Notes: generated by a model not told the origin, from the sequence alone. Numbered from the stretch's first letter, positions 36,733-49,353 are shown. The stretch: DNA of 64,000 nucleotides from Tetrapyrgos nigripes (GCA_013368315.1 JAACJM010000050.1:62001-126000), one strand, 5' to 3'. Numbers and translations: made by a program.

Positions 36733-39700
36733 ATGGCTCAGTCAAGAAGACGCGTTTCCTATGTTATACCACCTCCCACGGAACCAGTCCTGCGTCTTCA
36801 ACTTCCATCCTATGGCGTATCTCGAATTGGTTTAACAGGTCCTCTCCTACTCCCCATAGACAGTACAACACTTCCCTCTGCAGAAGAACCACACCGGTCT
36901 TCTCGAACTCCACGTCATAGGCTTGGAGTCTCGTCACTTGCTTTAGATTGCTCAACACAACTCACTGGTCGGAATGCACCCGAGGGAATCCTTTATTCAG
37001 GTGGTAGAGATGGCCAAATAATGTCTTGGGATCTCCATATACCGATGAAGAAGCGTGCTCCGGTTTCAGCAAACGATATGCCTCGTTCTCGGTGGGAGAT
37101 GATGACTGGTTGGGGAGACGATGAAGATGACGAGGATGAGGATGAGGAACGAGTGATAAGCGATGGAGATGTTTTGGGAGAGGTCACTGCAGCGAAGAGG
37201 CAGAAAAACTCAACTGGGCTTCCTTACGAGCAACAATGGGAGACGGATATTGAAGCATATCAGCTCGGTCAGCCAAGTACCTCTCGACAGTGCGCCTATA
37301 TGCAGACGGATTGGATCAATGATATTGCTCTATGCAACTATAACCAGACTGGTGAGTGGCGTGTTTTTCCGCAGCGGCTGTTTGATTAATTGGAATTCAG
37401 TCGTTTCTGCATCTTCCGACGGTACTGTAAAAGCATGGAATCCTCACTCTCAGCAAGATCCTTCCATTATTGGTACGCACAGTGACTATGTTCGCTGTTT
37501 GGCTCCCTGGTGAGTTTCTAACCTGTGCAAGTTCTCAGTATTGTAACAGAACGCGTAGTCGTGAACAGAACTGGGTAGCCTCGGGATCTTTTGACCGTAC
37601 CATCAAGCTCTGGGACCTTTCACGACTATCACATTCAGAGGCCTTGGTTACGCTGAATCCAGCAGATGCGTCTGCTCCAAAATCATCTGTATACGCAATC
37701 GCAGCTGATCCCTTCGGCCATGCAGTAGCTTCAGGGACGCCGGAACGCGTCATCCGACTTTGGGATCCTCGTTCCGGAAAGAGGACAGGGAAACTTGTTG
37801 GGCACACCGACAACATACGTGCAATCCTTATCTCTGAGGATTCTAAATATGTATGCAGATGTCTAGTCTCAGACCGAAAACTGTACTGACCTTCCGATAG
37901 TTGCTCACCGGATCGGCTGACGCGTCCATCAAACTGTGGTCATTATCTTCTCAAAGATGTCTGCATACGTTTGAACATCATACCGACTCTGTCTGGTCAT
38001 TATTCAGCTCACATCCTTCTCTTGAGACCTTTTACTCCGGTGATCGCACTGGTCTTGTCTGCAGAGTTGATGTGGAGGATTGCACAGGCGTTTCTGAGGG
38101 TGAATGTATTCTGTTGTGTCGTGATACTCAGGAGTCGTCTACTGCAGAAGGTGTCAACAAGATTGTTGCTATGGACGATAACCTCGTATGGACAGCGTCA
38201 GGTAGTTCAACTATCAGACGTTGGAAGGTTCCTCATCGACGTGCTACTCGCGCCAACGCGTCGATACTAGACTCAGAGGATAGACGTCAGATGAGCGAAT
38301 CACCTACCGGGTCTTCTCTTAATCGCGATCAATCCGTACGCTCCTCTACGTCTTTCCATTCAGACCACCTTTCCTACCATGACAAGGACGACAGAGACAT
38401 GCTTTTTGGCGTCCCTTTTGAGTCACTAGTGAGACTCACGTCCCCAAACGACACCTTCTACTCCTCCAGAGGTAGAGACCCCGAAGTTGCGACACTCTAC
38501 TCTGCTGCTTCCGTCATGTCTGTCCCCAGAACCAACATGCGTTCACCGACCAATTTCTCTCATGGTACTCGCCACCACCATCTTCATTCCCATGGAAGCC
38601 CGTTGCGGAGTCCCAAAACCGACGACACAGTTGTTTTGGAAATGCCTCCTGCGAGGTTACTGTATGAAGAACGCGAGCTTGCCGCTGATGCACAACCTCT
38701 GAATCGTGAGCCTGACAGCGTGATTGGAGGCGACAACGGATTCGTGCGATCTATCGTACTCAATGATAGGGTACATGCTCTCACTGTGGATATTTCTGGT
38801 GAAGTGGCGGTATGGGACATTGTCAGGTGTATCTGTGCGGGCAAGTACTCGAGGGAAGACGTAGCTACAGCCAGCATGAGGGGTAGCCGGGATGGTAGTG
38901 ACAGCGGAAGAGGTGAACGGGAACACAGTCCTCGAGAGGCACTTGAGAGTGTTCGAGAGAGGATCGAAGGCGAGGCAGTGGTCTTGCCATGGGCTGCAGC
39001 GGATACTAAGGGTGGTTTATTGACTATACATCTCAACGAGAAATGCTTTGATGCGGAAGTTTACGCGGACGAGGTTGGGTTTGCACACGATCGGTATGTC
39101 ACCGATGAGTCCAAACGTGAGTGTTTTTGTTTGCTGTCCGAATCAGAGATTCTGACATGTCTAGAAAGTGAACATAGGTAAATGGGTGCTCAGGAATTTG
39201 TTCCTTGCATTTATTCGCGAAGAACAAAGAATGAGACGGAAACGAGACAGAAGCAATAGTCGTGACAGTGGCAAGGGTCGTAGAGACAGTACCTCCCACG
39301 AAAATAGAAGGTCCCTCAGATCAAGTAGCGTCGTCATTTCCTCGCCCAAAATGCTTCCTGCAGTCGCACCTGCTGTGGCAATGTCTTCACGTTCTTCTCC
39401 CCTGTTAACACCGATGATTCCTCTCAACATCAAGGATGTCCTTCCTGCCATTCCTCAGTCACCGAACGACGCGACACCCATGCCTGGACGGATGCGTTCA
39501 GGGACTTGGGATAGTTCTATAACACCGACTACGAACAAGGATATAGATTATTTCTCCGTTGCTCGTCGACCTTCTGTGCCAAGCCCGCCTACTCCAGATG
39601 AATTCTCAGGTTGGAGCGGGCCTGGCATTGGCAAGTCACCAGACTCTGGACAACAGACGCCGATAACACCTTCCGGTATCATGGGGCGGATAGTGAAGAA

Positions 39701-40647
39701 TTTTAAGGGCACCAAGAAATCAGCAAATGACACGCCGGTCACGCCTGCCGCAGGTCAGGTTTCGACCATACCAGAGGCCTCTACTGCATCTGAGGTACGC
39801 TTGTTTGTGGTGTATTTTTATACTCACTGGATTGAATCTCACATCTACGAAATCAGGACTCGACAAGCCAAAATAACCCTCAGAACACAGCACTTCAAAC
39901 ACTGCTATCAGGTCCTTTGTCGCCTCCCCCTTCAAGTGAAGCTCCGATACATAGTCTGCCCAATCACATCACTCTGTTAATTTCCGAAGAGACATCTCTG
40001 GGTTACCGCACAGTCTATCGAGGAACTGTCAATTCCGCAGGACATGATGTGCATGCATTAGAGGAAGCAATGCCAATGTGGCTGATCGAGTATCTGCTCA
40101 CCAACAAGACCACGACGTTACCACCTCTAGTGAAGATCAGTTTTATTCTGTTGCCTCATCCAAACAAGGATCCAAGTGCGGAACAGTTACCCGAGTTGTT
40201 GAATATGTTGGTCCATGGCTTTTTTGTAATAAAGAGTGTCTCACGGATAATATGCTTCTGCAGAACACAGTCCAAGCTTACGGCGAGTCGGTGGCTTCGC
40301 GTTAGAAAGCTCGTCAATCATGTACGGATTCAAACCATCTGGGGCTGGCCGAAGCTAATGTTTTTCTACTTCATTAGGTGCAAGACAAACTGGACAAAAT
40401 CAATAACCCAGGAGCCAGCTCAAAACCGAATTCACCTCGTTCCTCTATCGAAGGCAGCCAGCACTCACCACGTCCAAAAGCAGAAGACCTATACGAGATT
40501 TTGTGTAACGACATCGTCTTACCACTCGACATGACTCTTGCTGCTGTGCGGCAGTACGTCTGGAGACAGTCTTCCGAACTGACGATGTATTACCGTGCTA
40601 AACCGCCTTCCAAACCCATCAAAACTGACCCATCGATACCTCCATGA
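36733..40647 (+). CDS. WDR48/UAF1-like WD40 activator of deubiquitinases
   Basis: Starts [17 protein letters not shown] repeats follow: [109 protein letters not shown] and [16 protein letters not shown]. After it come [14 protein letters not shown] and a C-terminal DUF3337-like part ([64 protein letters not shown]), the arrangement of human WDR48, fission yeast Bun107 and budding yeast Duf1. It binds and activates USP1/USP12-type deubiquitinases. An acidic insert ([13 protein letters not shown]) lies in the first propeller blade. Seven short introns were placed by frame, including one whose acceptor is the AAAG just after 39163. Intact. It follows the Uls1-like gene in the same direction. Confidence 0.87.
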
Positions 40648-40794
40648 TATCCACTCAACCCGACTAACACCCTGTACTTGCTATGTGTGAACTATCTTAG
40701 AACTTAGAACTAATTTATCAATATGGATAACGACTTTTCTCTTCAAGTGTATCTGAGACTACAAGTAATCAGGGCCACTATGTACAGTAGGCCA

Positions 40795-42517
40795 TCAGTA
40801 AGGATAGCCTTTTCCAGGATGCCTCTCTAACTCTCCTCCTCCAACCAAACGTTGCTTCTCGGCGCACTCGTCCATATACTTCAGCAGTAGCTCTTCATAC
40901 AGCTCTCGGCCCTTGTATCTCGAGACATTCTCAGGCCAACTTCTCACCGCACTAGCCATCCTAGCGGGAATCCCAGGTTCCTGTCCCAACGTCACAAGTG
41001 GAGTCAAATATGTCCTTATCGTGAACACGATAGCACCCGTCAGAGGCAGGCGTCGGAGAGTCTGTCTTTCGGACCTGAATCGCAGATTTTCCGGAGCAAT
41101 CACTGGTGTAACATCAGGGTGGATAGGTTTACCATGTGTAAAGGTGTCTTCATTCCCATTCGTCGTATTCGACCATGCCAGTTCCTCTGGGTCTACGAGA
41201 TCGTCGTATACCGTGTCGGGCGGGATGGCTCCTTGAGGAAACTCGTTCTTGCGGCGTCTTTCCAGAGGTTGGACGAGTTGAACAAAGTAGTTGTTGCGGA
41301 TGATGGGTTTATCAACTGGCATTCGTTTGAAGAAGCGTTCCATGCTGTTGTGCAACTTTTCTTCATCTAGAACAAAGTTGAGACCGTGACTGGGACTAGA
41401 AGGATGAATAGAGGAGCTTACATTGAGGTACGTGCCCTCTTATGTGTATTTCATCGAGAGATAAACCTATCTTGTCTCGGAAACGCCAGAAACCTTTGGA
41501 TGATGATTAGGCAGGACATTCCACGACGACAACTGGCAGCGCACCTGGAACACAAATGGCACCACCCTGCAAATAGTATCGACCATCTGTCCCTTCAACC
41601 ATCAAAGCCAAGTCATCTTGAACCCTGGGGAACGTCGGTTTCAGAAAGAGACCGTGATGTTACGAAACAAGACTTACAAGAGTGCGGCAATCTTCATGGC
41701 TTCCTTTGCTTCTTCCATACTCACAGCTCTCAACTCCAGTGAATCACCTTTGACCAAGGGAGGCGGAAGTTGATAGGTTGCACCAGCTGGAATAATTGTC
41801 ACACACTGTATCACACCAGACGCATCTCTGGACACAGTAAAGCAATCTGGATAACGCTTGCTCAAGTACGCAGATAACTCGTGTGCCAGTTCCACGGCTG
41901 TAAATGCCAATCATAGTCATGGTCATTGTCAGTCACCTTCATTTCAGCGTAAGTAGTAAAACTGACCACTTCGATCAGCAGACTTGACGACCCCAGGTCT
42001 ATCAGATAAGATGTTCAGGACGTTTTCCCCTCGAGTCAGGATGCGGTGTCTGCGAACGTAGTGGTATGTGAGGAATTGATTATCTAGCTGTCGTATCACG
42101 GGAGCGTCAATGGAAACATCGGACCGGGAGGAAGGATAGTGAACTAACCTCAATCCACTCTCCCCAAGGCATATCACGAATACCCATAGTGACATGATAA
42201 GCTCCCCATCTGAACGGTCTGTACGGTATAGGTTTCATATCCAGAGGGTCCGAGGAACTGGCTTCAAACTCGGGGTATTTGAAGGACACGGGGGACCATT
42301 CTATCCGTTCACTTTAGCCAACTGCCAAACAAACGCGTTGAATCCCGAGCTCACCACCCCATTCTCGTTCTTCAGCCTTTGGTTTGGATTTGGACGTTGA
42401 GGTTTGGGTTTGAGTCTGGGTTTGGGGCTGTAATTGCAATTTTCCACGAGACCTGGTGTATACAGCGACCACGATAAAGAGGATCAAGCCCAGTAGCAAA
42501 CTGAATTCTACAGGCAT
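40795..42517 (-). CDS. DUF3445 (heme-dependent oxidative N-demethylase-like) membrane protein
   Basis: MPVEFSLLLGLILFIVVAVY at the start (42517) forms one TM anchor, followed by a Gln/Thr repeat (QTQTQTQTSTSKSK). The DUF3445 core follows: EFEASSSDPLDMKPIPYRPFRWG, YHVTMGIRDMPWGEWIEV, LSDRPGVVKSADRS, HELSAYLSKRYPD, LVQDDLALMVEG, GAICVPG-FWRFRDKIGLSLDEIH, HNSMERFFKRM and the diagnostic RFRSERQTLRRLPLTGAIVFTIRTYL. Bacterial relatives are heme enzymes that oxidatively demethylate amines; fungal members are largely uncharacterised. About seven introns splice in frame, including a GTGAGC donor after EREWG. The stop is at 40795-40797. The gene converges tail to tail with the WDR48-like gene, with only about 150 bp between stops. 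Confidence 0.82.
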
Positions 42518-43066
42518 AGTGGAACTGGATTGAAGGTGAGGGCAACGATGGATTCAGATGATAGACAGCAGTCCTCTTATACTCTATATCATGCTTCTCT
42601 TGGGGTAGCGTGATAACTTGGTGATAACGGGAGCGGAGAACCGATCTATTAAGCTCATCCAGGACTTTTTGCAATAGCGGAACCAGATGAGAAGGCAACG
42701 AGGCACAGAAAGCTCAGTCTTCATGCTTGTTTGATGGAGAGCTTTGCTCTATAATCTCAGCGGAATACCGCATTGCCTGATAATGAATGTCTCTAGAAGA
42801 GAATGCTTGGGACCCACCCGTTATCATGCAGTTTGTAGGAATGTTTCAGAGGTTCTAGGCAGCCGAAGATAAGGAGATGCGAAGAATGGCAAATGACTGT
42901 ATCAACGTAATTGAATTACAGTTACAATTACAGTTATTTCATAGACACAAAACAGCATAAAAGTTTTTAACGATACAAATTCGCGTTCATAAAGTCCAAA
43001 CAGTTAAGGATACATCTGGGTATTAAATGAGCATAGGCTTAGGTCGAGTGCGTTGTAAATTGTCAA
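42518..43066. other. intergenic, no gene recognised
   Basis: Promoter side of the DUF3445 gene and 3' side of the small basic gene. A repetitive GTAATTGAATTACAGTTACAATTACAG stretch lies near 42909-42935; nothing else was recognised. Confidence 0.4.
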
Positions 43067-43480
43067 TTAGTAGCGAGTGCGATGAGTGGTCGTGTGTCGA
43101 CGAGGCGAGCTTCGGATTCCCAAAGTGCGTTTGATTTTGGTCATGAGGGGAACATGTGTGCTACGGCCCTGTAATTGAATAAACGGTCAGAACGAGACGT
43201 CCGAGGGATCAGGATGTGAGAGAGATGTACCATCTTCCTCAGCTCATGCTTAGCGTGCTTTCGCCCTTGATGAGTGCTGTTGGGATTAGCCAATGCGGCC
43301 TCTATGAACAACAAAACAGTGTCAGCGGGAAAGGAAGAGGGTAACGAGTGGATGACGGGGCTTACTGTAACCACCAGCGACACGGTCTCGGTCACGACGA
43401 TGGAAGGGGTTTCGGGAACGACGTGAAGTGGTTCCAGTGGTGTAGTGGTGGGTGCGACGGGTACGAGAGAACATGGGCAT
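43067..43480 (-). CDS. small basic protein, about 95 aa, three exons
   Basis: Not evident as a single open frame. Spliced in three exons it reads MPMFSRTRRTHHYTTGTTSR... then DRVAGGYK-AALANPNSTHQGRKHAKHELRKM-GRSTHVPLMTKIKRTLGIRS and a His/Thr/Arg-rich end before the TAA at 43067-43069. Introns: GTAAGCC...TTCATAG inside the Lys codon of GGYK, and GTACATC...TTACAG after RKM; both keep frame and have good splice sites. From memory, small proteins with a GGYKAAL.NP.T..GRKHAKHEL core occur widely in basidiomycetes without known function, but I cannot verify that here. The strong positive charge would suit nucleic-acid or membrane-surface binding (inference only). Confidence 0.65.
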
Positions 43481-44780
43481 TTTCAAGTTTTGGGTGTGTA
43501 GTGGGTAAGACTTGTTGTTGAGGTTTAGTTTATGCAGACCAATAGTTTGACGTGGTGTTAAATACTGCAGAGTTTGCTCTGCGTCATAGTGGAAACGATG
43601 ACACTTTGTGCGTTTTGGACTAATGGCCCCAATTACCCTAGGATGACGTCAAATGGCAAGCCACCAGTTTACTTGGCTGGAGACCCATATGTAGACCAGC
43701 TGCAGCATCAACGCCGATATTGCGGCCCCGTTTGGAGAAGTAGCCGCAAGTCCATCGATAGAAGCTAGAAACTGGAAGTTGAACGCGGTTGAAGCCTGAC
43801 ACGATGCTGGACGTTTCCGGTGTGTATGAGTCGCTATACGCTCCGGCTTGTTGATTGGAATATTCTTGGTATATTGTCTGGTCCAAAGTGCTTGAATTGT
43901 ATCGAAAACAAGTTGAAGTTGGCCGCTGATTTGAATTTTGGAGTTGCAGGAAAAAGAGAAAGCAATTACGATTCGGCCCACCTGATTGACGCTCTTTTTT
44001 CCCTTACTAATAGTAATACTATCCGATACCTAGAAGCTGGCCATTTGGCCATTATCTGGCTTTATGTCTATATTGGGGGTAGATCTGGGGTGCCTTAAAA
44101 ATACGTCTGGATGGTGCGCACTTGGATGTCAAACTTTGAAGGGGGTCGGTACTTGCTTCGTGAGATACCGGTAAAAGAGTGGGCCGAAAACCTGAAATGA
44201 CGCGTTTTCCTAAAATACCGTTCCCACGCCCAAAACCGCCCTTAGAGTGACCACTGCTCGACAACAAATGTACCGTTACACTGCTGAAGGTATTCAGCAT
44301 AGTTCTATATGCTAAGGATATATAATCCTCCAGGTGTTATAGCTCATGTACATGTGCACGGTTCTGGGACAAAGCAGGTGGCCAGGTAGCCAGTTTTGGC
44401 CAAAAAATAAAATAAACTCGCGTCGCAAAAATCCTCGCTACTTCTTGACCACAGCTTGCACAGTGCTGATTCGTATATCAGCAGACTCCTAAGAAGCCCT
44501 ACTACGCTATGATCAAATTTTCGTAATCTAAATTTCCCTCAGTAATTTTATATGATTTAAAAATGCTAATGTGGCCAGCTTCCTGGTATTGAATAGTACC
44601 TCCAAGTCTCATTGCTGTCTGTCAGACTCCAAAACCAAGTATCCTGTTTCCTTTCCATGTATGACAGAAATTTGAGGCCTTGAAAGGCTGTCTGTAGACA
44701 CCATTCCTCCTCCTAAGTGATCAAAAAGTACTCCTTTCAGGACACCTTTATAAACTGAAAGTGTTGCCTAACCATGGCCT
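43481..44780. other. spacer, no gene recognised
   Basis: Short open stretches on both strands have no family resemblance and no shared splice logic. From about 44.5 kb the base composition changes to AT-rich and CpG-poor. Confidence 0.35.
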
Positions 44781-45054
44781 GTCAACCCACACTGCAAAAT
44801 GGGCAACAAGATAGCTTTGTATTCTGTTGCTCTTGGAGTATGTTTGCTGTCATTGTATTCCCTTCTCTATGCTGACCACAAAACTATAGTTTCAATTCCT
44901 GCTTTACAGTCTGTAGCAGAGACATTCTGATTATCATCTCCCTAACTGAAAACCTGAAATTTTTAGGCATCTATGTCGTCCTATTTGTGCTATGCCTCCA
45001 TGCCATGCTTAAAGTCAAAAGATTGCACAGATTCCATTTCATCACAATAATATC

Positions 45055-46207
45055 TAGGGCTCAGCACGGGTACGGGTAATTGCCAGGTACCTGGCCAGGT
45101 ACCTGTATCCGGACCCGCGGGTCCCGGATACCCGGCACAGCCACACCCGCCGGATACGGATACCACCGGATACGGGTTTGACTTTCAAAATGTCCCAGTA
45201 TCCGCAGGTATCCGTAAAATAAAAATAGTACCGTCTGTATTTAAATATGTATGTAGAAAAATAGAAACATAACTACATTAGCATTGTATTCCTTCATGAA
45301 AATGGGTTTTTCATGAGGATCCACATTTTCGCAGCTAAAACAGGTCTAAATGTCTATATGTATATTGTGGCTGGAACTCACTTTCTCAATTAAAAATGTG
45401 TAATGCAGTCAGATTGCTTGGCTATATGAACATAAAATGTTCCACCTGAGTGAGAGAGTATATCTATGTAAAAATAATCATATACTTATGCATAAACTCA
45501 ATGAAGATCTATGTTTTTTTTAATAAAAATTGCTTTGTTGGTGTTTTGGCTCTATTGAAATTATGTATTGTCACTGGATTGTTTGACTCTATAGACAAGA
45601 AATGTTCCACTGCAATGAGAAAAGATATATATGTACAAAAAATTATATATATTTATGCAAACTTTCACCCAAGATCTATGGTTCTTTCATCAAAAGCCAC
45701 TTTTCTGATCTTTTTCAGTCAGTTGAAGTATGTATTGTACTCATATTACTAAGCTCTATGAACATAAAATGTTCCACTGATATGAGGGAAGATATATGAG
45801 TACAAAAAATTATATATTTATACATAATTTCACCCAAGATCTGTGGTTCTTTCATAAAAAGCCACTTTTCTGATCTTTTTCAGTCAGTTAAAAGTATGTA
45901 TTGTTGCTGGATTGTCTGGCTCTATAAACAAAGATTGTTCAATCAAGTGAAAGAAGATATTCATTTAAAGATAAACATTTATTTAGGCATAAAACATTTT
46001 AATACGTAGGGTTTAGAACTAAAAACTACATTTTTATAGTCAAGTACCCGCATACCCGCAGATACCCATATAACCCGCGGGTCGGATACTCCGGATACGG
46101 GTTATCCGGAGTGCTTTACCCGCCGGATACGGATTTGAGTTTTGATGTGAGATAAACCCGCGGGTCCGGGTCCGGGTAATCCGCGGGTGTACCTGTGCTG
46201 AGCCCTA
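45055..46207. mobile_element. non-autonomous hAT-type element (1,153 bp) with TIRs and 8-bp TSD
   Basis: Both ends carry the terminal inverted repeat TAGGGCTCAGCAC(G/A)GGTAC (18 of 19 bases match). They are flanked by the direct repeat ATAATATC at 45047-45054 and 46208-46215. An 8 bp target duplication and a TAGGG terminus are hAT hallmarks. The ends are GC-rich and packed with GGATACGGG/CCGCGGGT subterminal repeats in both orientations; the centre is AT-rich and made of 166-bp tandem units. No transposase ORF is present, so an autonomous relative would have to mobilise it. Confidence 0.85.
45395..46000. repeat. about four tandem 166-bp units inside the hAT-type element
   Basis: The anchor TGTTC(CAC) recurs at 45438, 45603, 45770 and 45936, spacings of 165, 167 and 166 bp. 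Each unit also has a GATATAT/ATGTAC stretch, CACCCAAGATCT(A/G)TGG, CTTTTCTGATCTTTTTCAGTC and ATGTATTGT...CTCTAT; the middle two units are most alike. Confidence 0.8.
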
Positions 46208-49024
46208 ATAATATCTTTGTTTGTCTTGGGAAGTGTCAGAATGGTGTTGGGGGCAGTGCAAGAAATTTTTTGAGCCAAGGCCTACTTTACACTGAGAAAC
46301 TCTTCTATAAATTCCACTGGCTGGTCGATAGCTTCTGATCTAGAGTTAGTCTCTCCTCTCTATATTTTAGACCTTTTTTTGACAAGACATTCCTCTGAAG
46401 GACAGTGGTTATGTTCATCTATGCAGCAGCGAAGTAAGTCTCATTGGTTTATCTTTGCATCTCACCAACTAATCCATGCTACAGTGCTATAGCCAACTGT
46501 CTTCTCCTCAAGCACTGCTTCATCATATATGGCCAAAGTCGAAAAGTTATCATTCCCCTGATTATCATGTGTGTTATCAACAATGGTGAGTAGTTACAAA
46601 GAAGGTCCATTCTATCCATCTTGTGATTGCTCATTACACATGTGTAGCACAATAGGCATTGTCTTTGCTATCCTGACAGCACTAGTTATCACACAAAACC
46701 TAGGAACTCACTCAGTGGTCACAACTCAATTCAGTACTGTTGGTCTAATTGAAGTTGGAATCTTCATGGCCATCAATATGTTAATGAATCTCATCATACT
46801 GCTCACGACAGGTAGATAGGATTTCTAGTGTCATCAAAGTCTTCACTAATCCTTTAACCTTCAATCTTGACAGCTGCTTGGATATGGTCCATTTGCCATA
46901 AAGTAGCTGCTATCTTGATTTCCCATGAGGACAGGAATAACTACAACATTGCCTTGTGGTGAACAGCTTTCTCATCATCCAAAGATTATTGTTCTCTGAC
47001 CTTTCTTACTTTCTTCCACATCTCTAGCCTTGAATTTGGTCTGATCTACCCCATAGTGCTGATACCTTGTGTAGTTCTGTATGTCCTTCTGCAATCTGTC
47101 ACCGTCTCTGTCTTCCCAATATTGGTCCAGGTAGTTGTGAGTGCCCTATCATTAACCTCAAAGAATCATATTTGCTGATTTGTTCTTTCTCTTGTGTTAA
47201 TCATCTTCATCATCAAATCACCCTTCACCCCAAAAGTACATCTCTCTGGGTCTCTTTTTTCAACCAGTGCATTGCCCCAATCCTCATCATTGTCTGTTTC
47301 ACCCTCAACACCACAATAGAAAACGTCCAGGAGAGTTGTCATCATCAGGTTGTGGACATGCATTGTTGACAATGTTTGTTAGTGATTATAAGCAAGGTGG
47401 AAGTAGGGCAGAGACAGAAGAGGCAGCACTGCTTGGACTTGGACTTGTTGATGAACATGGTCATAGACATGGATATAGACAGAGGCAGAGACAGGAAGAT
47501 GATCAGAGGGAATTAGAGTGGCAGAACCCTTTAAAGTTACTGGGTAACCTACCTTTCTGTTCAAGGCATTGAGCTGAGACGAGATGTATCTTATACAACT
47601 TTGATTGTATATTTATTGTTTATTGTTCAACAGATGGCAAGTACTGGCTACTCTGAGTCACCTGGTGAGATGTGATCCAGCAGGACTGAATACTGAGCAC
47701 TAGCTGACTGTGCTGACAAAAAACAAGAAGAGGTAAAAAGAGAAAGAATTTGTTTTTGTCCAAACAGACATTGAATGCTGACAAGTGCATGTGCTATGTA
47801 TTACATAGTTGCAGATGATAAGCTTTTCTATTCTGGACAGGCCTACTGCCTCTCCTTCAGATGCTTCTCTATGACTAAATGATGAAACAACATGTCTGTC
47901 CATTGATTTTGTTCAAATGGAAGTGTATCTGTCATTGTCAATTTTATATTAACCTGTCATAACACACAAAAAAAAAAACCCCAAGAACTCACAATGCAAA
48001 CAATCCCAATACCCAAAATGTCCATCAATCCTCTGAAGATCCATTTCACTCCAGGCTTACCATTCCACACCACTCCATCTTCTCCATCTTCTCCACCTTT
48101 ATCTTGATCATCATCCCGACTTGTCCTTTCCCATTCATATCTTTCAATCTCATCTCTCCATATCTTGTTCCCAGGTCCAAAAGCATCCCAATCATATTCT
48201 TCTTCATGTGGTTGATTGTTCCTTGGCATCTTATTCCACTCATTGGCTTCTTCGATGGAGGAAAAGGGGGAGGTGTGTTGGAAGCAGAAGGGATGTCCTG
48301 GAGTGATGGATCAGAAGAAGATGGTGGTGTGTGAGAGTTGAGAGAGGTTGAGTAGGGTTAACTTTATCTGTGTACAGAGGGATGAATGGTTTAAGTGAAT
48401 GTTGTAGAATAAAGAAAGAAAAAGGAACACAAGGGACCACACTCAACAATCCTCCTCATTCTTTCTTTGTCATTCTCTAAATCTAAAATGTAGCCTTTCA
48501 GACTTGATTGACTCCACTAGAGATGCCCAGGTGTCAATATCAGCCATTTGTCAAAGAAAAAGAAATCAAACAACACTCACATGAGCACCACTATTTATCA
48601 CAACCAAACTATCCTCATCAACCCCCTCCTCCAACTCTCCTTCCCTCCTCCTCGTCATCCCCGCAACAAACTCCTGCCAACCTTCAACATACAAAAAACA
48701 TAATCATCATCATCATCATCATCATCCACAGCCACACTGGCATATCCCAAATTCATCCTCCTCCCAAACAACTGCTCAACCTCTTCCTGATCAACCAAAT
48801 GATGAAGATGTATCAACATGATAATGGGCTGTTTGGCATGCAAACTTGAAAATGGGATACCGGCTCTGAGTAAAAGGTTTTGAGAGGAAGGATGGGTTAG
48901 GTTGAGAGAATATTGGAAAACATTTGGTGAGAGGTCTTGATTAGGCCACATTTTGTATCTGGCTTGGAGGATTCGGTGGGAGATGGTGTAAAAGTGGTCT
49001 CAAGTGAGGGAATCTGGAAATAAA

Positions 49025-49260
49025 TGTTGGAATTTAATGATAACGATCATATTACTAAGCTACTACGCATACGGCAATCAATCAAGTACTGCGGACATAT
49101 GGTCAAATGATCATACGGATATACTTAGACTATTTATATTGTTATACTACTTTGATTAATGATATATACTTGAGAGTCAAGCGAGATACGTTCGCACGCT
49201 CTTACCCCCCACTTTGTGACTTTCACTAAGACTATTCGCTAAGATAACCTAAGTCTAATA
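49025..49260 (+). repeat. Copia 5' LTR
   Basis: 236 bp, TGTTGGAATT...CTAATA, flanked on the left by ATAAA. It differs from the 3' LTR at the CGCATACgGC, CTATTtATA and ACGTTcGCA positions (lower case marks the changed base). Confidence 0.9.
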
Positions 49261-49274
49261 GGTTATGGGCCCCG
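49261..49274 (+). other. Copia primer-binding site
   Basis: GGTTATGGGCCCCG directly follows the 5' LTR. GGTTATGGGCCC is the type of site used by Drosophila copia, pairing with the anticodon-stem region of initiator tRNA-Met (half-tRNA primer) rather than its 3' end. Confidence 0.65.
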
Positions 49275-49353
49275 CCTAGCTTGCTATAACTCCGATAAAC
49301 ACTTGTTCTACTCTGCTTTACTCTCTACTCGTACTCTATTCTTGGACTAGTAT

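Larger units (their letters stand above)
44790..47575 (+). pseudogene. multi-TM receptor-like protein, split by a hAT-type element
   Basis: Exons of a polytopic membrane protein appear in order. A short N-terminal part near 44798 (MGNKIALYSVALG) comes first, then a TM exon near 44968-45054 (GIYVVLFVLCLHAMLKVKRL) that continues after the inserted element at 46216 (LFVLGSVRMVLGAVQEI). Next are ANCLLLKHCFIIYGQSRKVI (46490-46555), GIVFAILTALVI...VGIFMAINMLMNLIILLTT (46648-46810), AAWIWSICHKVAAILISHED (46874-46935), LEFGLIYPIVLIPCVVLYVLL (47030-47092) and APILIIVCFTLNTTIENVQ (47276-47332). This matches the layout of an uncharacterised agaricomycete seven-TM family. Stops, the insertion and CpG loss show that it is dead. 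Confidence 0.6.

Noticed and set aside
48700..48730. (ATC)n run as a microsatellite with separate function
   Set aside because: It encodes an Asp run within the decayed esterase-like exon; ordinary codon-repeat slippage explains it.
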